NCBI GenBank assembly: GCA_025356795.1
Contig: JANXRR010000343.1
Coordinates: 1 to 20,606 of the forward strand
Direction: 5' to 3'
DNA: 20,606 nucleotides
DNA from: Bacteroidia bacterium
Lineage (GTDB): Bacteria; Bacteroidota; Bacteroidia; Cytophagales; Cyclobacteriaceae
A model generated the notes under the pieces. That model worked only from the letters and a program-made list of their open reading frames with translations. It ran no database searches and was not told where the DNA came from. A program made the translations under genes and the position numbers. This document shows, piece after piece, positions 8,066-16,195 of the stretch. The first letter of the stretch is position 1, and every line of letters begins with the position of its first letter.

Positions 8066-10594
8066 TTATTGACCCACCAAAAAAACGGCATTTGAAAACA
8101 ACATCTTTCCATTTTCCCAGAAGCTGCGAAACAGCGGGTCGTCTGTAAAGTAAATAACTTGGCCTTTGCCTTTGTCCTCCACACCAAATGAAAGTGTGTT
8201 GTCCAGCTTCTTGTTGATTTTATATCCTGCAAAGCCCATAAGCGGTTTAGCCTTTCCTTTTATTACTCCTACGTTCCATCCTGTTTCTAAAAAATCATAA
8301 CGTAATTCATTTGTTTTAAGTGAGTAATAGCTTTCGCCTAAACCAAAGGCCAATGGGTGTGATTTATCTAACGTTACTTTATAAATGGCACCATAAATAT
8401 TGTTGGATAGTTCTTTGCGCTCGGCTTCACCATATTTTAGCAAGCCTTCTTTTTCTTTAGCCTCCTTATCTTTTTTCTCAGAATCTTTTTTCTTATCCTC
8501 AGTAGCGTATTCTTTCAGAGCAAACCCTTTTTTGTCTGCAACAGAATTTAATCCTCCAGCCAGTACAATTAACTTACCGCCATCATTCACCCAACGTTGA
8601 ATCATATCTAACATACCTTCATCTAAAATGCGATAGTTTCCATCCGGCACAATCAACACGGTGTATTTCCATAAGTCAATATTTTTAAAATAATCCGTGC
8701 CAATTACTGAAACAGGGAAATGAATTTGCTGCTCAAAGAAATGCCACAGTGAGCCGTGACTTAGTGAAGATGTTTGATCGCCACCGAGCAAAGCAATTTT
8801 AGGCGTCTTAATAAAGCTTACATCGCCCGAACCAAAGTCAGCACCTTTATCGGCAAAGCCCGTAGTTGTTGTATATATTGTTCTGGTAAATGCCGTTGCT
8901 GTTGCTTTAACAACAGCATCAAAGTCGGCCTGAGTCTCGTTGTTTCTTCGGGTAACAATCAAGGTGCCAGGGTCAAACGTTTGCCCACCAAGCGTAAAGG
9001 GTTTAACAGCAAATCTTACCTTTATATCCTTCTTAATAAGTGCTCCCAAAAATTCAACATCTTTCAAATTTTTGTAAGAAAAAATATAAGCATAAGGCTT
9101 TGCAACGATTGGCTGTTGTTGGGTTGTTTTGGGTTGATATACTTTTGCGATGGAAACTTTTTCACTCAGAGCAAAAGCTTTTAGGTCATACGCATATATT
9201 AAATTCCAAGCGGTGATGTCATACGTGGCTGAATCAGTAAGTTTAGACGATGGCTCAAAAACTGTAGTGATGAATCTGCCTTTTGGCTGATGCGTATTTA
9301 TAATAATATCTTCTGTTGAAAGGGTCAAACTATTCTGAGTTTGTGTTTGATAGTCAAATCCTTTTGCTAAACGCGAAGCACCAGCATGCCCATATTGAAT
9401 ACTGTGCGTGTCCAACCACCCAGTTATTTTCGCCAACTTATCAGCATTGTTATCAGCTCTAATCACATAAGTTTTATAAGGATAGCTCGGGTTGTTAATC
9501 GTTTCTTTATTAAACTTCTCAAACTCATCAACCAGCTTTGTGGAATTAATAGATGAGGCTTCAATGGTTGACATACCTGTAGTAAAATGATGGGCAATGC
9601 GATCTTTCAACGTCATAGGGTCACCCTCTGCTGTTGTAATGTGAAGCCCAGAACCAATGCCGCCTTGTTCGAATGTCATACCAATTGCGCCCGAATAAGT
9701 AGGATATGTATCACCATAACTTGGATAGTATAAATCAAATCTTTCTTTTGTAAAGTAAAGCCAGCCTTGCTCATCAAAATATTTAGCGTTGTTCCTACCT
9801 ATTATATTTTGAAATTCACGCTGCCAATTGCTTATTACTTCGTGATACGGCTCTGCAGCCGGAGCAAAATAATAAGGCGTATTATAACCTTGCTCATGAA
9901 AATCAACATGCACATGCGGCAACCATTGGTTATAGATTTTCAGCCGTGCTTGCGATTCTTTTTGCGTTTCCCATGCCCAGTCTCTATTCAAATCAAAGAG
10001 ATAATGATTGGCTCTTCCACCTGGCCAGATTTCTCTATGCTCGCGTGCTTGTGGATCTGGGTTGGCCGGATTGTTTCCATATTGATTAAAAAAATTCGCG
10101 AAGCGGTCACGTCCATCGGGGTTTATACATGGGTCTAAGATTACGACTGTATTTTTTAACCAGTCTTTTGTTTTCGCATTATCAGGGTTTACCAATTCAT
10201 AGAGGGTCTTCATTGACGTTTCTGTTGAGTTGGCTTCGTTGCCATGCACGTTATAACTTAACCAAACAATGGCAACTTTAGTGGAAGGTGTTCCTTCCAT
10301 CGCACCCGCTCTTTTCAAATTATCCAAGCGTATCTGTTCTAGGTTTTGAAAGTTTTCTGCGGAAGCCACAATGGCATAAATCAACGGTCTTCGCTCATAG
10401 GTCTCCCCATATTGCTGCACTTTTACCACAGCCGATTGCTCATCTATGTAATTGAAGTATTCAACCACCCGATGATGGCGTGTAAATTGATCGCCCAATT
10501 CATAGCCCAAAAACTCTGAAGGGCTTTTGATTTTTGACTGACTAAAACTTAACACTGAAATAAAAACAAGTGCGAGTGGTAAAAAAAATTTCAT
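8066..10594 (-). CDS. Secreted M14 family zinc carboxypeptidase with C-terminal GATase-like domain
   Basis: Predicted exported zinc peptidase. The N-terminus is a signal peptide ending near residue 19 (SVLSFSQS). The M14 catalytic domain (about 35-345) shows the zinc ligands His117 and Glu120 (HGNE), the third ligand probably His233 (VDFHEQ), the substrate-carboxylate pair Asn203-Arg204, and the catalytic glutamate Glu309 (MTFEQGG), so it should be active. A middle region (about 370-590) is followed by a class I glutamine-amidotransferase-like domain (about 597-842; ALLGGDQTSS, VLIVPDGNY, GGKLIVLAGG) with no nucleophilic cysteine visible. A Lys/Glu-rich low-complexity insert occupies about 699-718. 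No clear type IX secretion C-terminal domain is present, so a periplasmic location is most likely. At 842 residues it fits the large Bacteroidota members of the family. Confidence 0.9.
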   Translation of the reverse strand: MKFFLPLALVFISVLSFSQSKIKSPSEFLGYELGDQFTRHHRVVEYFNYIDEQSAVVKVQQYGETYERRPLIYAIVASAENFQNLEQIRLDNLKRAGAMEGTPSTKVAIVWLSYNVHGNEANSTETSMKTLYELVNPDNAKTKDWLKNTVVILDPCINPDGRDRFANFFNQYGNNPANPDPQAREHREIWPGGRANHYLFDLNRDWAWETQKESQARLKIYNQWLPHVHVDFHEQGYNTPYYFAPAAEPYHEVISNWQREFQNIIGRNNAKYFDEQGWLYFTKERFDLYYPSYGDTYPTYSGAIGMTFEQGGIGSGLHITTAEGDPMTLKDRIAHHFTTGMSTIEASSINSTKLVDEFEKFNKETINNPSYPYKTYVIRADNNADKLAKITGWLDTHSIQYGHAGASRLAKGFDYQTQTQNSLTLSTEDIIINTHQPKGRFITTVFEPSSKLTDSATYDITAWNLIYAYDLKAFALSEKVSIAKVYQPKTTQQQPIVAKPYAYIFSYKNLKDVEFLGALIKKDIKVRFAVKPFTLGGQTFDPGTLIVTRRNNETQADFDAVVKATATAFTRTIYTTTTGFADKGADFGSGDVSFIKTPKIALLGGDQTSSLSHGSLWHFFEQQIHFPVSVIGTDYFKNIDLWKYTVLIVPDGNYRILDEGMLDMIQRWVNDGGKLIVLAGGLNSVADKKGFALKEYATEDKKKDSEKKDKEAKEKEGLLKYGEAERKELSNNIYGAIYKVTLDKSHPLAFGLGESYYSLKTNELRYDFLETGWNVGVIKGKAKPLMGFAGYKINKKLDNTLSFGVEDKGKGQVIYFTDDPLFRSFWENGKMLFSNAVFLVGQ

Positions 10595-10701
10595 AGAATG
10601 GATTGGGGAAATATTTTGAAGTTGTTAATGTGAGCCTAATGAATGATCTCTTTTTAAAAAAAAATTTTTACTCCTATTTTTATTCGGCAAAATAATAACA
10701 A

Positions 10702-11229
10702 TTAGTTGTTGGTCATCAATTTTTTGATCTGCGGTAAATGGTGAATATAATGTTCTCGAAAAAAGATTAATGCCTGTTGAACGTTGAGCAATCCGACTCT
10801 CACATGCCGATAGATTTTTTTCTTGAGTTGATCTTCCTGAATTTGCTCAAGAAATTTTTTTAGGTGTTGCCTGTCTTGTGCCCATTGGGACTTTAGGTGT
10901 TGTACGCTAAGATTAGCTGGGGTTATCTCATTAAGACCTTTAGGTGCTTTAAATTTAAAGGGTAGCCGTTGCGATAGTTTCAAGCCTATCATTTTCAGTT
11001 CTTCCTTCAAACCTGTATTGCCTGCATGATCAATGCCCTGAACTTTTTTTGTCATGTATTGCAATGACAACCGTTCTGAAATCATAAGATGGGAAAGAAT
11101 TTGTTGGATGGACCACTTTCCATTTAACGATTGGTGGTATTGCTCTAAGGTGAGTTTCTCAACTTGTTCCACCAAAGAATTTCTATCTTCTTCTAATCGA
11201 TTAAAGAGTTGGGCTAATCTTGAATTCAT
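10702..11229 (-). CDS. DinB/YfiT-fold four-helix-bundle protein, putative metal-dependent enzyme
   Basis: A 175-residue cytoplasmic helical protein of the DinB superfamily. The presumed metal triad is visible: His47 in IQQILSHLMISER, and His160 and His164 in REHYIHHLPQI near the C-terminus, the standard HxxxH ending of the family. Members include bacillithiol or mycothiol transferases and many uncharacterised proteins, so no substrate is assigned. The start codon is 18 bp after the stop of the rlmI-like gene on the same strand, indicating one transcript. The 107-bp stretch to the M14 gene contains an A/T-rich palindrome-like patch but no convincing terminator. Confidence 0.88.
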   Translation of the reverse strand: MNSRLAQLFNRLEEDRNSLVEQVEKLTLEQYHQSLNGKWSIQQILSHLMISERLSLQYMTKKVQGIDHAGNTGLKEELKMIGLKLSQRLPFKFKAPKGLNEITPANLSVQHLKSQWAQDRQHLKKFLEQIQEDQLKKKIYRHVRVGLLNVQQALIFFREHYIHHLPQIKKLMTNN

Positions 11230-11247
11230 GAAAATAAAGATCGTTTT

Positions 11248-12423
11248 TTAATGAACGTATAAAACAAGTCCTTTTAAATATTCCCCTTCCGGGTGATAAA
11301 TTGAAACCGGATGATCTGCTGGTTGCGAAAGATGATGCAATACTTTTATCTCACGGCCAGATTGAATTGCAGCTGAAACAACAGTATCATAAAACAGTTG
11401 CCTATCCACCACTTGGCTGCACGAAAATGTAAATACAATTCCATTGGGTTTAATTACTCGAAAGGCCTCGGTGTTTAATCGTTGATACCCTTTCATAGCC
11501 TGATGCTTGGCATCTTTATGTTTGGCAAAGGCAGGCGGATCAAGTATGATCAAATCATATCGATCTTTTTTATCTTTTAAAAACTCAAAAGTGTCCACAG
11601 CAAAACTTTGATGAACTGTGTTTTCAAATCCATTAAGTTCTAAGTTTTTCTGTGTAAGTTCAATCGCTTTCGCGGATGAATCGACCGAATGAGCCAGTCT
11701 GGCACCTGCTTGAAGTGCATACACCGAGAAGCCACCAGTATAACAGAATGTGTTAAGCACGGTACGATCTTTAGAATACTCGCCCACTAATTTTCTGTTT
11801 TCACGCTGATCTAAAAAGAAACCGGTTTTCTGGCCTTCTTCCCAATCCACAAAAAATTTGTTTCCATGTTCTGTTGTCAAGTGTGGCAAGGCAACCATAC
11901 CGAATAAATAGTGTGGTTCTGCTTTCCCCGAAAGGGACGAATGGCTTTTATAATATACAGATTGAAGCAGGGAGCCCAAAACAATTTTCAACGCCTCGGT
12001 AATCAAATGCCTGTCGGTATGCATGCCATCGCTGTGCGCTTGAATAACGGCAACTCCATTATAAACGTCAATTATCAATCCTGGCAATCCATCCGCTTCC
12101 CCATGAGTAAGGCGGTAACAATTTGTGCTTTCGGAAATAACACGGGCATCTAACCTCAATTGGTACGCCTGTCGTATTTTGTCTTGATATATTTCTTGCG
12201 TTGGTCTTTCTGATTTGAATGAAAGAAGCCTTACCGTAATTGTTCCCTTCTGGTAGTGGCCAAAGCCTAGGGTTTTTTTGTTGACATCTTTTACCTCTAT
12301 CCACTCGCCTTGAACCGGGCTACCTTCCATGGTATGTATGGCTCCCGAAAAAACCCATGGATGAAACCGTTTGATGGAATGCTCGCGATCTTTTTTTAGT
12401 ATAATGGAGGCTGATATTTTCAT
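11248..12423 (-). CDS. rlmI: Class I rRNA (cytosine-C5)-methyltransferase, RlmI-like
   Basis: Predicted SAM-dependent methyltransferase that would form 5-methylcytosine in 23S rRNA, at C1962 in E. coli RlmI. An N-terminal PUA-type RNA-binding domain (about 1-75, with HPWVFSGAI and VRLLSF) is followed by a linking region (RLTHGEADGLPGLIIDVY) and a Rossmann methyltransferase domain (about 185-391). Diagnostic motifs are GQKTGFFLDQREN (197-209), the SAM-binding FCYTGGFSVYALQAGA (226-241), LDPPAFAKHK (294-303) and the FSCSQ loop with candidate catalytic Cys335. The length of 391 matches the family. RlmK/YwbD-type relatives share this architecture, so the exact target base is inferred. It is divergent from degP across 384 bp and lies upstream of the DinB gene. 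Confidence 0.88.
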   Translation of the reverse strand: MKISASIILKKDREHSIKRFHPWVFSGAIHTMEGSPVQGEWIEVKDVNKKTLGFGHYQKGTITVRLLSFKSERPTQEIYQDKIRQAYQLRLDARVISESTNCYRLTHGEADGLPGLIIDVYNGVAVIQAHSDGMHTDRHLITEALKIVLGSLLQSVYYKSHSSLSGKAEPHYLFGMVALPHLTTEHGNKFFVDWEEGQKTGFFLDQRENRKLVGEYSKDRTVLNTFCYTGGFSVYALQAGARLAHSVDSSAKAIELTQKNLELNGFENTVHQSFAVDTFEFLKDKKDRYDLIILDPPAFAKHKDAKHQAMKGYQRLNTEAFRVIKPNGIVFTFSCSQVVDRQLFYDTVVSAAIQSGREIKVLHHLSQPADHPVSIYHPEGEYLKGLVLYVH

Positions 12424-12453
12424 TTGATTTTTAGCATAAGCGCGAGTAAACCC

Positions 12454-12485
12454 TTGATTTGAAATAAAGTTAGTTAATATATTTG
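12454..12485 (+). promoter_or_regulatory. Candidate Bacteroidota-type promoter, distal to degP
   Basis: TATATTTG at 12478-12485 matches TAnnTTTG exactly. Two possible -33 elements precede it: TTG at 12454-12456 (21-bp spacing) and TTTG at 12458-12461 (16-bp spacing). A start near 12490-12493 would give degP a leader of about 315 nt, or serve the short ORF beginning at 12508. Confidence 0.5.
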
Positions 12486-12740
12486 GGCGTTAAAGTACTA
12501 CTAAACCATGAAGAACGCTGCAGCTCATTTTATTTTCGTTTTGTGTTATGCCTGATCTGCTCCTGAAAAAACAATCGACTAGTTTTTAAAGAAGGTTTTA
12601 TATAGAAACAATTTACGGCATGGAATTTACAGAGAATCCAATTAATCAACTCCACAAAAATGAATACTTGAAAAGAACTAATTTTTACTTTTACACGTAT
12701 TAGTAGCTCTTACGATTTTTGATAAAAAGACAAATTAAAA

Positions 12741-12758
12741 TTTAAACTTTTTAAACTT
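12741..12758 (+). repeat. Tandem 9-bp repeat TTTAAACTT upstream of degP
   Basis: Two exact, abutting copies of TTTAAACTT (12741-12749 and 12750-12758), each containing the palindrome TTTAAA, end 49 bp before the degP start codon. The second copy runs into AAACTTTG, one mismatch from the -7 consensus. It may be a paired regulator site or simple AT-rich slippage. Confidence 0.6.
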
Positions 12759-12807
12759 TGGGAGCATCTATCTTCCACTTATTTGTTTAACTAAAATTTA
12801 TAAAACT

Positions 12808-14319
12808 ATGAAACAGTTCGGTCAACTTTTGTTAGCCGCGGTGATGGGCAGTGCATGCACCATTTCCGCTTATCAGTGGTTAGGGAATGAAAACAATGGA
12901 GTAAGAATTGAACACGTGGCGGGTGTTCCCGCTAACACAGTATCGTATAATTCAGGAGGTGTTCCTGCTTCTTTAGATTTTACTGCTACTGCCGAAAAGG
13001 TAACAAAGGCAGTTGTTCATATAAAATCAACTAGCGAAAATACAGTTTCAAAGGCCAATCCTAATGATCCCATGCAATTCTTCTTTAATCCTAATACGCC
13101 AGCACAACGGCAGCCGAGCCAAAGCACTGGTTCAGGAGTAATAATAAATGCTGAGGGGTACATTGCTACCAATAATCACGTAGTACAAGGTGCGGAAGTT
13201 GTAGAAGTGACACTTTCAGATAACAGAACTTTTAAAGCAGAAGTAATTGGCACCGATCCAGACACGGATATTGCATTGATCAAAATCAAAGAAAAAGACT
13301 TGGCTTATCTTTCCTTTGTGAATTCGGACGAATCGAAAGTAGGAGAATGGGTGCTTGCAGTGGGCAATCCCTTTAACCTCAACTCAACTGTAACGGCAGG
13401 TATTATTAGTGCCAAAGGAAGGAACATCAACATTATCAATTCAAATACAAATCGTTCTAACAATCAAGGGCAAAATGAAAATCAAAGAAACACTGCCATT
13501 GAATCTTTTATTCAAACTGATGCCGCAATAAATCCTGGAAACAGCGGTGGAGCATTGGTAAATCTTAACGGACAATTATTAGGGATAAATACAGCCATTG
13601 CCAGCCCAACAGGGTCTTACTCAGGTTATGGTTTTGCCGTGCCATCAAACATTGTTAGCAAAGTGGTAGAAGACTTAATTGCTTACGGAACCGTGCAACG
13701 CGGCTGGTTAGGAGTTGAACTATTAAATTTAACAAGTGAATTCGCCAAACAAGAAGATCTTTCTGTTAACGAAGGAGCGTATGTAAATGGTTTTGGTGAT
13801 TTTGCAGACAAGAGCGCAGCTAAAGTTGCCGGTATACAAAAAGGAGATGTAATTGTAAAGATTGATGCTCTTGCAATTAAGTCAAACACAACTCTTATTA
13901 GCTATATTGGATTGAAACGCCCTGGCGACAAGGTATTAGTAACCGTTAATAGAAAAGGAAAAACCATTGAATTACCAATTACTTTAAAGAACCGCGAAGG
14001 CAAAGTAGGAACTTTGAGCCGTGAAGAAAAAGATGCTATTGCGTCTTTAGGTATGGAACTAGAAGAGCTGGATGCCAAAACATTAAAAAGATTAGAACTT
14101 AACAATGGCGTAAAGGTAAAGTCATTAGAAAATGGTAAGATTGCTCGTTATACAGAAATGAAAGAAGGATTTATTATAACTCATGTAAACGATGTTGAAA
14201 TAAAATCCACCAAAGAACTTAATGAATTTTTAAAGAAAAAGAAGGCTGGTGACTTAGTAACGTTTTCAGGTATTTATGAAGACTATGCAAGAGAGTATAT
14301 TTATGCAATTCGATTTTAA
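12808..14319 (+). CDS. degP: DegP/HtrA-type periplasmic serine protease with PDZ domains
   Basis: Predicted envelope protease/chaperone that degrades misfolded periplasmic proteins. The N-terminus has a hydrophobic export signal or anchor (about 5-25); Cys17 is not in a canonical lipobox. The trypsin-like domain (about 55-290) carries the full triad: His124 (TNNHVVQGAE), Asp154 (DTDIALIKI) and Ser246 (NPGNSGGAL). A Gln/Asn-rich stretch, about residues 213-228, lies within the protease domain. PDZ1 covers about 298-393 (WLGVELLN, AGIQKGDVIVKID); a more divergent second PDZ (about 412-495, with GFIITHVNDVEI) follows. The 503-residue length is normal for Bacteroidota Do proteases. A 59-codon gene starts 16 bp downstream and a terminator follows both. 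DegQ or MucD naming would be equally defensible. Confidence 0.93.
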   Translation: MKQFGQLLLAAVMGSACTISAYQWLGNENNGVRIEHVAGVPANTVSYNSGGVPASLDFTATAEKVTKAVVHIKSTSENTVSKANPNDPMQFFFNPNTPAQRQPSQSTGSGVIINAEGYIATNNHVVQGAEVVEVTLSDNRTFKAEVIGTDPDTDIALIKIKEKDLAYLSFVNSDESKVGEWVLAVGNPFNLNSTVTAGIISAKGRNINIINSNTNRSNNQGQNENQRNTAIESFIQTDAAINPGNSGGALVNLNGQLLGINTAIASPTGSYSGYGFAVPSNIVSKVVEDLIAYGTVQRGWLGVELLNLTSEFAKQEDLSVNEGAYVNGFGDFADKSAAKVAGIQKGDVIVKIDALAIKSNTTLISYIGLKRPGDKVLVTVNRKGKTIELPITLKNREGKVGTLSREEKDAIASLGMELEELDAKTLKRLELNNGVKVKSLENGKIARYTEMKEGFIITHVNDVEIKSTKELNEFLKKKKAGDLVTFSGIYEDYAREYIYAIRF

Positions 14320-14335
14320 TATTAACTTTTGATAT

Positions 14336-14515
14336 ATGAAGATGAGAAGATTGTTTAGAAAAGGTGAACGTGTGCGCAGCAAGATTGATGGCAAAGTGAT
14401 GGAGGTGCTCAAATATCTTAAAAAAAACCTAGTAGAGGTAAAGTGGTTTGATCTCGAATCGAAAGAAGTGAGAACAAATAAGGTAAAAGAAGACAACCTG
14501 TCAAAGGCAGCTTAA
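14336..14515 (+). CDS. Small basic protein, YodC/DUF2158-like, in a unit with degP
   Basis: A 59-codon ORF runs from ATG at 14336 to TAA at 14513-14515, starting 16 bp after the degP stop and followed 71 bp later by a strong terminator. The product begins MKMRRLFRKGERVRSK and contains a central KWFD motif (residues 36-39) and a charged C-terminus. The order of a basic 'kGexVrsk' strand, a hydrophobic strand and a [KR]W[FY]D motif resembles small SH3-barrel-like proteins of the YodC/DUF2158 type, judged from memory. There is no signal peptide, so it is probably cytoplasmic. Position and spacing support real translation; the function is unknown. Confidence 0.75.
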   Translation: MKMRRLFRKGERVRSKIDGKVMEVLKYLKKNLVEVKWFDLESKEVRTNKVKEDNLSKAA

Positions 14516-14929
14516 TCTTGCCCTACCGGGTATTTAATATCAAGAGTTGAAATTACTTTCAGCTTCTCATTTTTTGTGAAAACTTTTGCCCCAAAGGTAG
14601 CTTTGGGGCATTTATTTAAAATACACATGAGCTTACAAGTAAAAACCAGTTATAGACAAATTTTACTAAAATTAACTTAGCCATTGAAGCCATAACAGTT
14701 GCCGTTTACATTGTCTATATTTAGTTGGTATTAGAGTATTAGAATCCCTCTATCGTATGGGGGTGGGGCAGCGAGTGGGTGTATTGGATATCCATGTTTT
14801 CAATGGCCTATTTCTACATATATTCAGACCCGGTGGTAGGGTAATAAAATTTAAAGTTGTTTTCTTTGATTTAATCCATCTCGACCGAGGGATAACTAAC
14901 TTTTATTCAGCTGACTCGTTTCCTAATTT
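14516..14929. other. 414-bp intergenic region after the degP unit
   Basis: Apart from the terminator at 14587-14620, I find no ORF of note, tRNA or known RNA motif. A G-rich patch at 14759-14779 stands out in otherwise AT-rich sequence. TTTCTTTG at 14861-14868 is one mismatch from the TAnnTTTG consensus and could be part of a promoter for the membrane protein gene at 14930, but it lacks a clear -33 partner. Confidence 0.6.
14587..14620 (+). terminator. Intrinsic terminator of the degP unit
   Basis: A perfect 10-bp stem (TGCCCCAAAG at 14587-14596, CTTTGGGGCA at 14601-14610) with a GTAG tetraloop is followed by TTTATTT. The GC-rich stem base in AT-rich surroundings and the T-rich tail make this the clearest Rho-independent terminator in the window. 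Confidence 0.88.
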
Positions 14930-16081
14930 ATGCTAAATCCCCTAACAAAAGTTCTTATCAAAATTTTTGTTTGGGGTTTTTATCGAAACCATTTTGGTGC
15001 GTTACTTTTCTCTTTTGTCTCAATTGCCAGCTACTGCTTTTTCACTCCGACATTAAACGAAACTCATCTAACCTCTGCAGAAAGAATTTTACAAAACTTA
15101 TTGTTCGTGCTTTCACTTCTTAGTTCTCCACAACTGATTGGGGTTGTGTTTTTAGTTTGGATTGGTTTCACGGTTAAAAGTTGGAAATATATAACTGCTG
15201 AGTTAACGCACCCAACTAATCTTTTTCTTTTTTACAGCTGCACTGCTTTGCAGAAAAGCAATTTGTTTAAAAGTTGGTTCATAGTACAATTTCTAATCTC
15301 ATTGCCACTTATACTATTTGGTGTGTTCGCATTAGTTATTGGCATAATCTATCATCATATCATAACTTCAATTGTCATCTTATTATTTATATTTTCACTT
15401 GATGTCATTTTTTCGTACTTCATTACAAAACAAATTTTTGTTCCTATTAATACGGATGAGCCTTCACTTATAGTTAGGCTGATTAAACCCTTAAAGAAAC
15501 CTTTTTTTAGTTTTTTTCTATTCAAGGTAACAGTCCATTTACCAATTATGATATTACTTACCAAGGTGTTTTCGTTTTTGATATTAAGTGGAAGTCTTTA
15601 TTTATTTTCCAATATCTCTGACACTTTTAAGGTAGGTGAGCTGATGGCTCTAGGCATAGCAACCGTTCATGCTTTAGTGGTGTATGAATCTTTTCGATTT
15701 GAACAAACAGAACTAAGCTTCTTAAAGAACTTTCCGTGGAGCAAAGACAACCTGTTTTTTAGTGGCCTCTTAACTTTTCTTGTACTTATAATACCCGAAG
15801 GCATATGGCTTGTATTTCAATATAAGCTTTTTGGCATTGGCCTCATTCTTTTCACTTTAGCCGTTTGTTTGGTTCTCAGAAGCAAACTGTATCGCCTCGA
15901 ATTAAAAATGAAACCCTTTCTCTACTATGTCTTTTATGTGTTCACACTCTGTTTCATTATAATTTTATTCGGCTTGTTTTGGCTGCTGATCCCCGTCTTG
16001 TTAACAAACGCTTGGATTGTATTTTGTAAAAGCTTTTATGGGCTTCCACCACAACATCGAAATAGATTTATATTCTTTTGA
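14930..16081 (+). CDS. Polytopic membrane protein of unknown function
   Basis: A 383-residue, Phe/Leu/Ile-rich protein with about eight to ten predicted membrane segments (roughly 23-40, 56-80, 117-140, 143-166, 200-226, 276-298, 300-317, 330-362). The N-terminal FVWGFYRNHFGALLF resembles from memory uncharacterised Bacteroidota membrane proteins beginning 'FVxEFYRxNAGFF'. No transporter or enzyme motif is visible. An ABC-export permease-like role is possible, but no ATPase gene lies nearby. The gene is flanked by a 414-bp spacer upstream and 114 bp downstream, so it is probably transcribed alone. The start at 14930 fits the family-like N-terminus. Confidence 0.75.
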   Translation: MLNPLTKVLIKIFVWGFYRNHFGALLFSFVSIASYCFFTPTLNETHLTSAERILQNLLFVLSLLSSPQLIGVVFLVWIGFTVKSWKYITAELTHPTNLFLFYSCTALQKSNLFKSWFIVQFLISLPLILFGVFALVIGIIYHHIITSIVILLFIFSLDVIFSYFITKQIFVPINTDEPSLIVRLIKPLKKPFFSFFLFKVTVHLPIMILLTKVFSFLILSGSLYLFSNISDTFKVGELMALGIATVHALVVYESFRFEQTELSFLKNFPWSKDNLFFSGLLTFLVLIIPEGIWLVFQYKLFGIGLILFTLAVCLVLRSKLYRLELKMKPFLYYVFYVFTLCFIIILFGLFWLLIPVLLTNAWIVFCKSFYGLPPQHRNRFIFF

Positions 16082-16162
16082 ATTTATCCAAGCATTGATA
16101 CACCAATCACCAAATTATCAAATCAATCATCTTCTCATTAAACGAATCCCAAATTATGCGCT

Positions 16163-16170
16163 TATCTTTG
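16163..16170 (+). promoter_or_regulatory. Bacteroidota -7 promoter element (TATCTTTG) for the TPM gene pair
   Basis: TATCTTTG matches TAnnTTTG exactly and ends 25 bp before the ATG at 16196, giving a leader of about 20 nt. No good TTTG -33 element is seen at the expected distance, so the call rests on the -7 element and its position in a 114-bp intergenic gap. Confidence 0.5.
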
Positions 16171-16195
16171 ACTACTATTTATTAATGAATCAACC

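Larger units (their letters stand above)
12424..12807. other. 384-bp divergent intergenic region (rlmI-like / degP)
   Basis: AT-rich spacer between two divergent start codons. It holds a perfect plus-strand -7 element with possible -33 partners at 12454-12485, a 15-codon ORF at 12508-12555, a second near-match TACTTTTA at 12686-12693 (7 of 8, with TTG at 12668), and a 9-bp tandem repeat at 12741-12758. I see no convincing promoter for the minus-strand gene and no full-length gene. Confidence 0.7.

Noticed and set aside
8774..10138. Plus-strand ORFs of 136 and 123 codons inside the M14 gene (8774-9184 and 9767-10138)
   Set aside because: They lie antisense to a well-supported peptidase domain and their translations are low in recognisable structure and rich in Cys, Arg and Ile; they are mirror frames.
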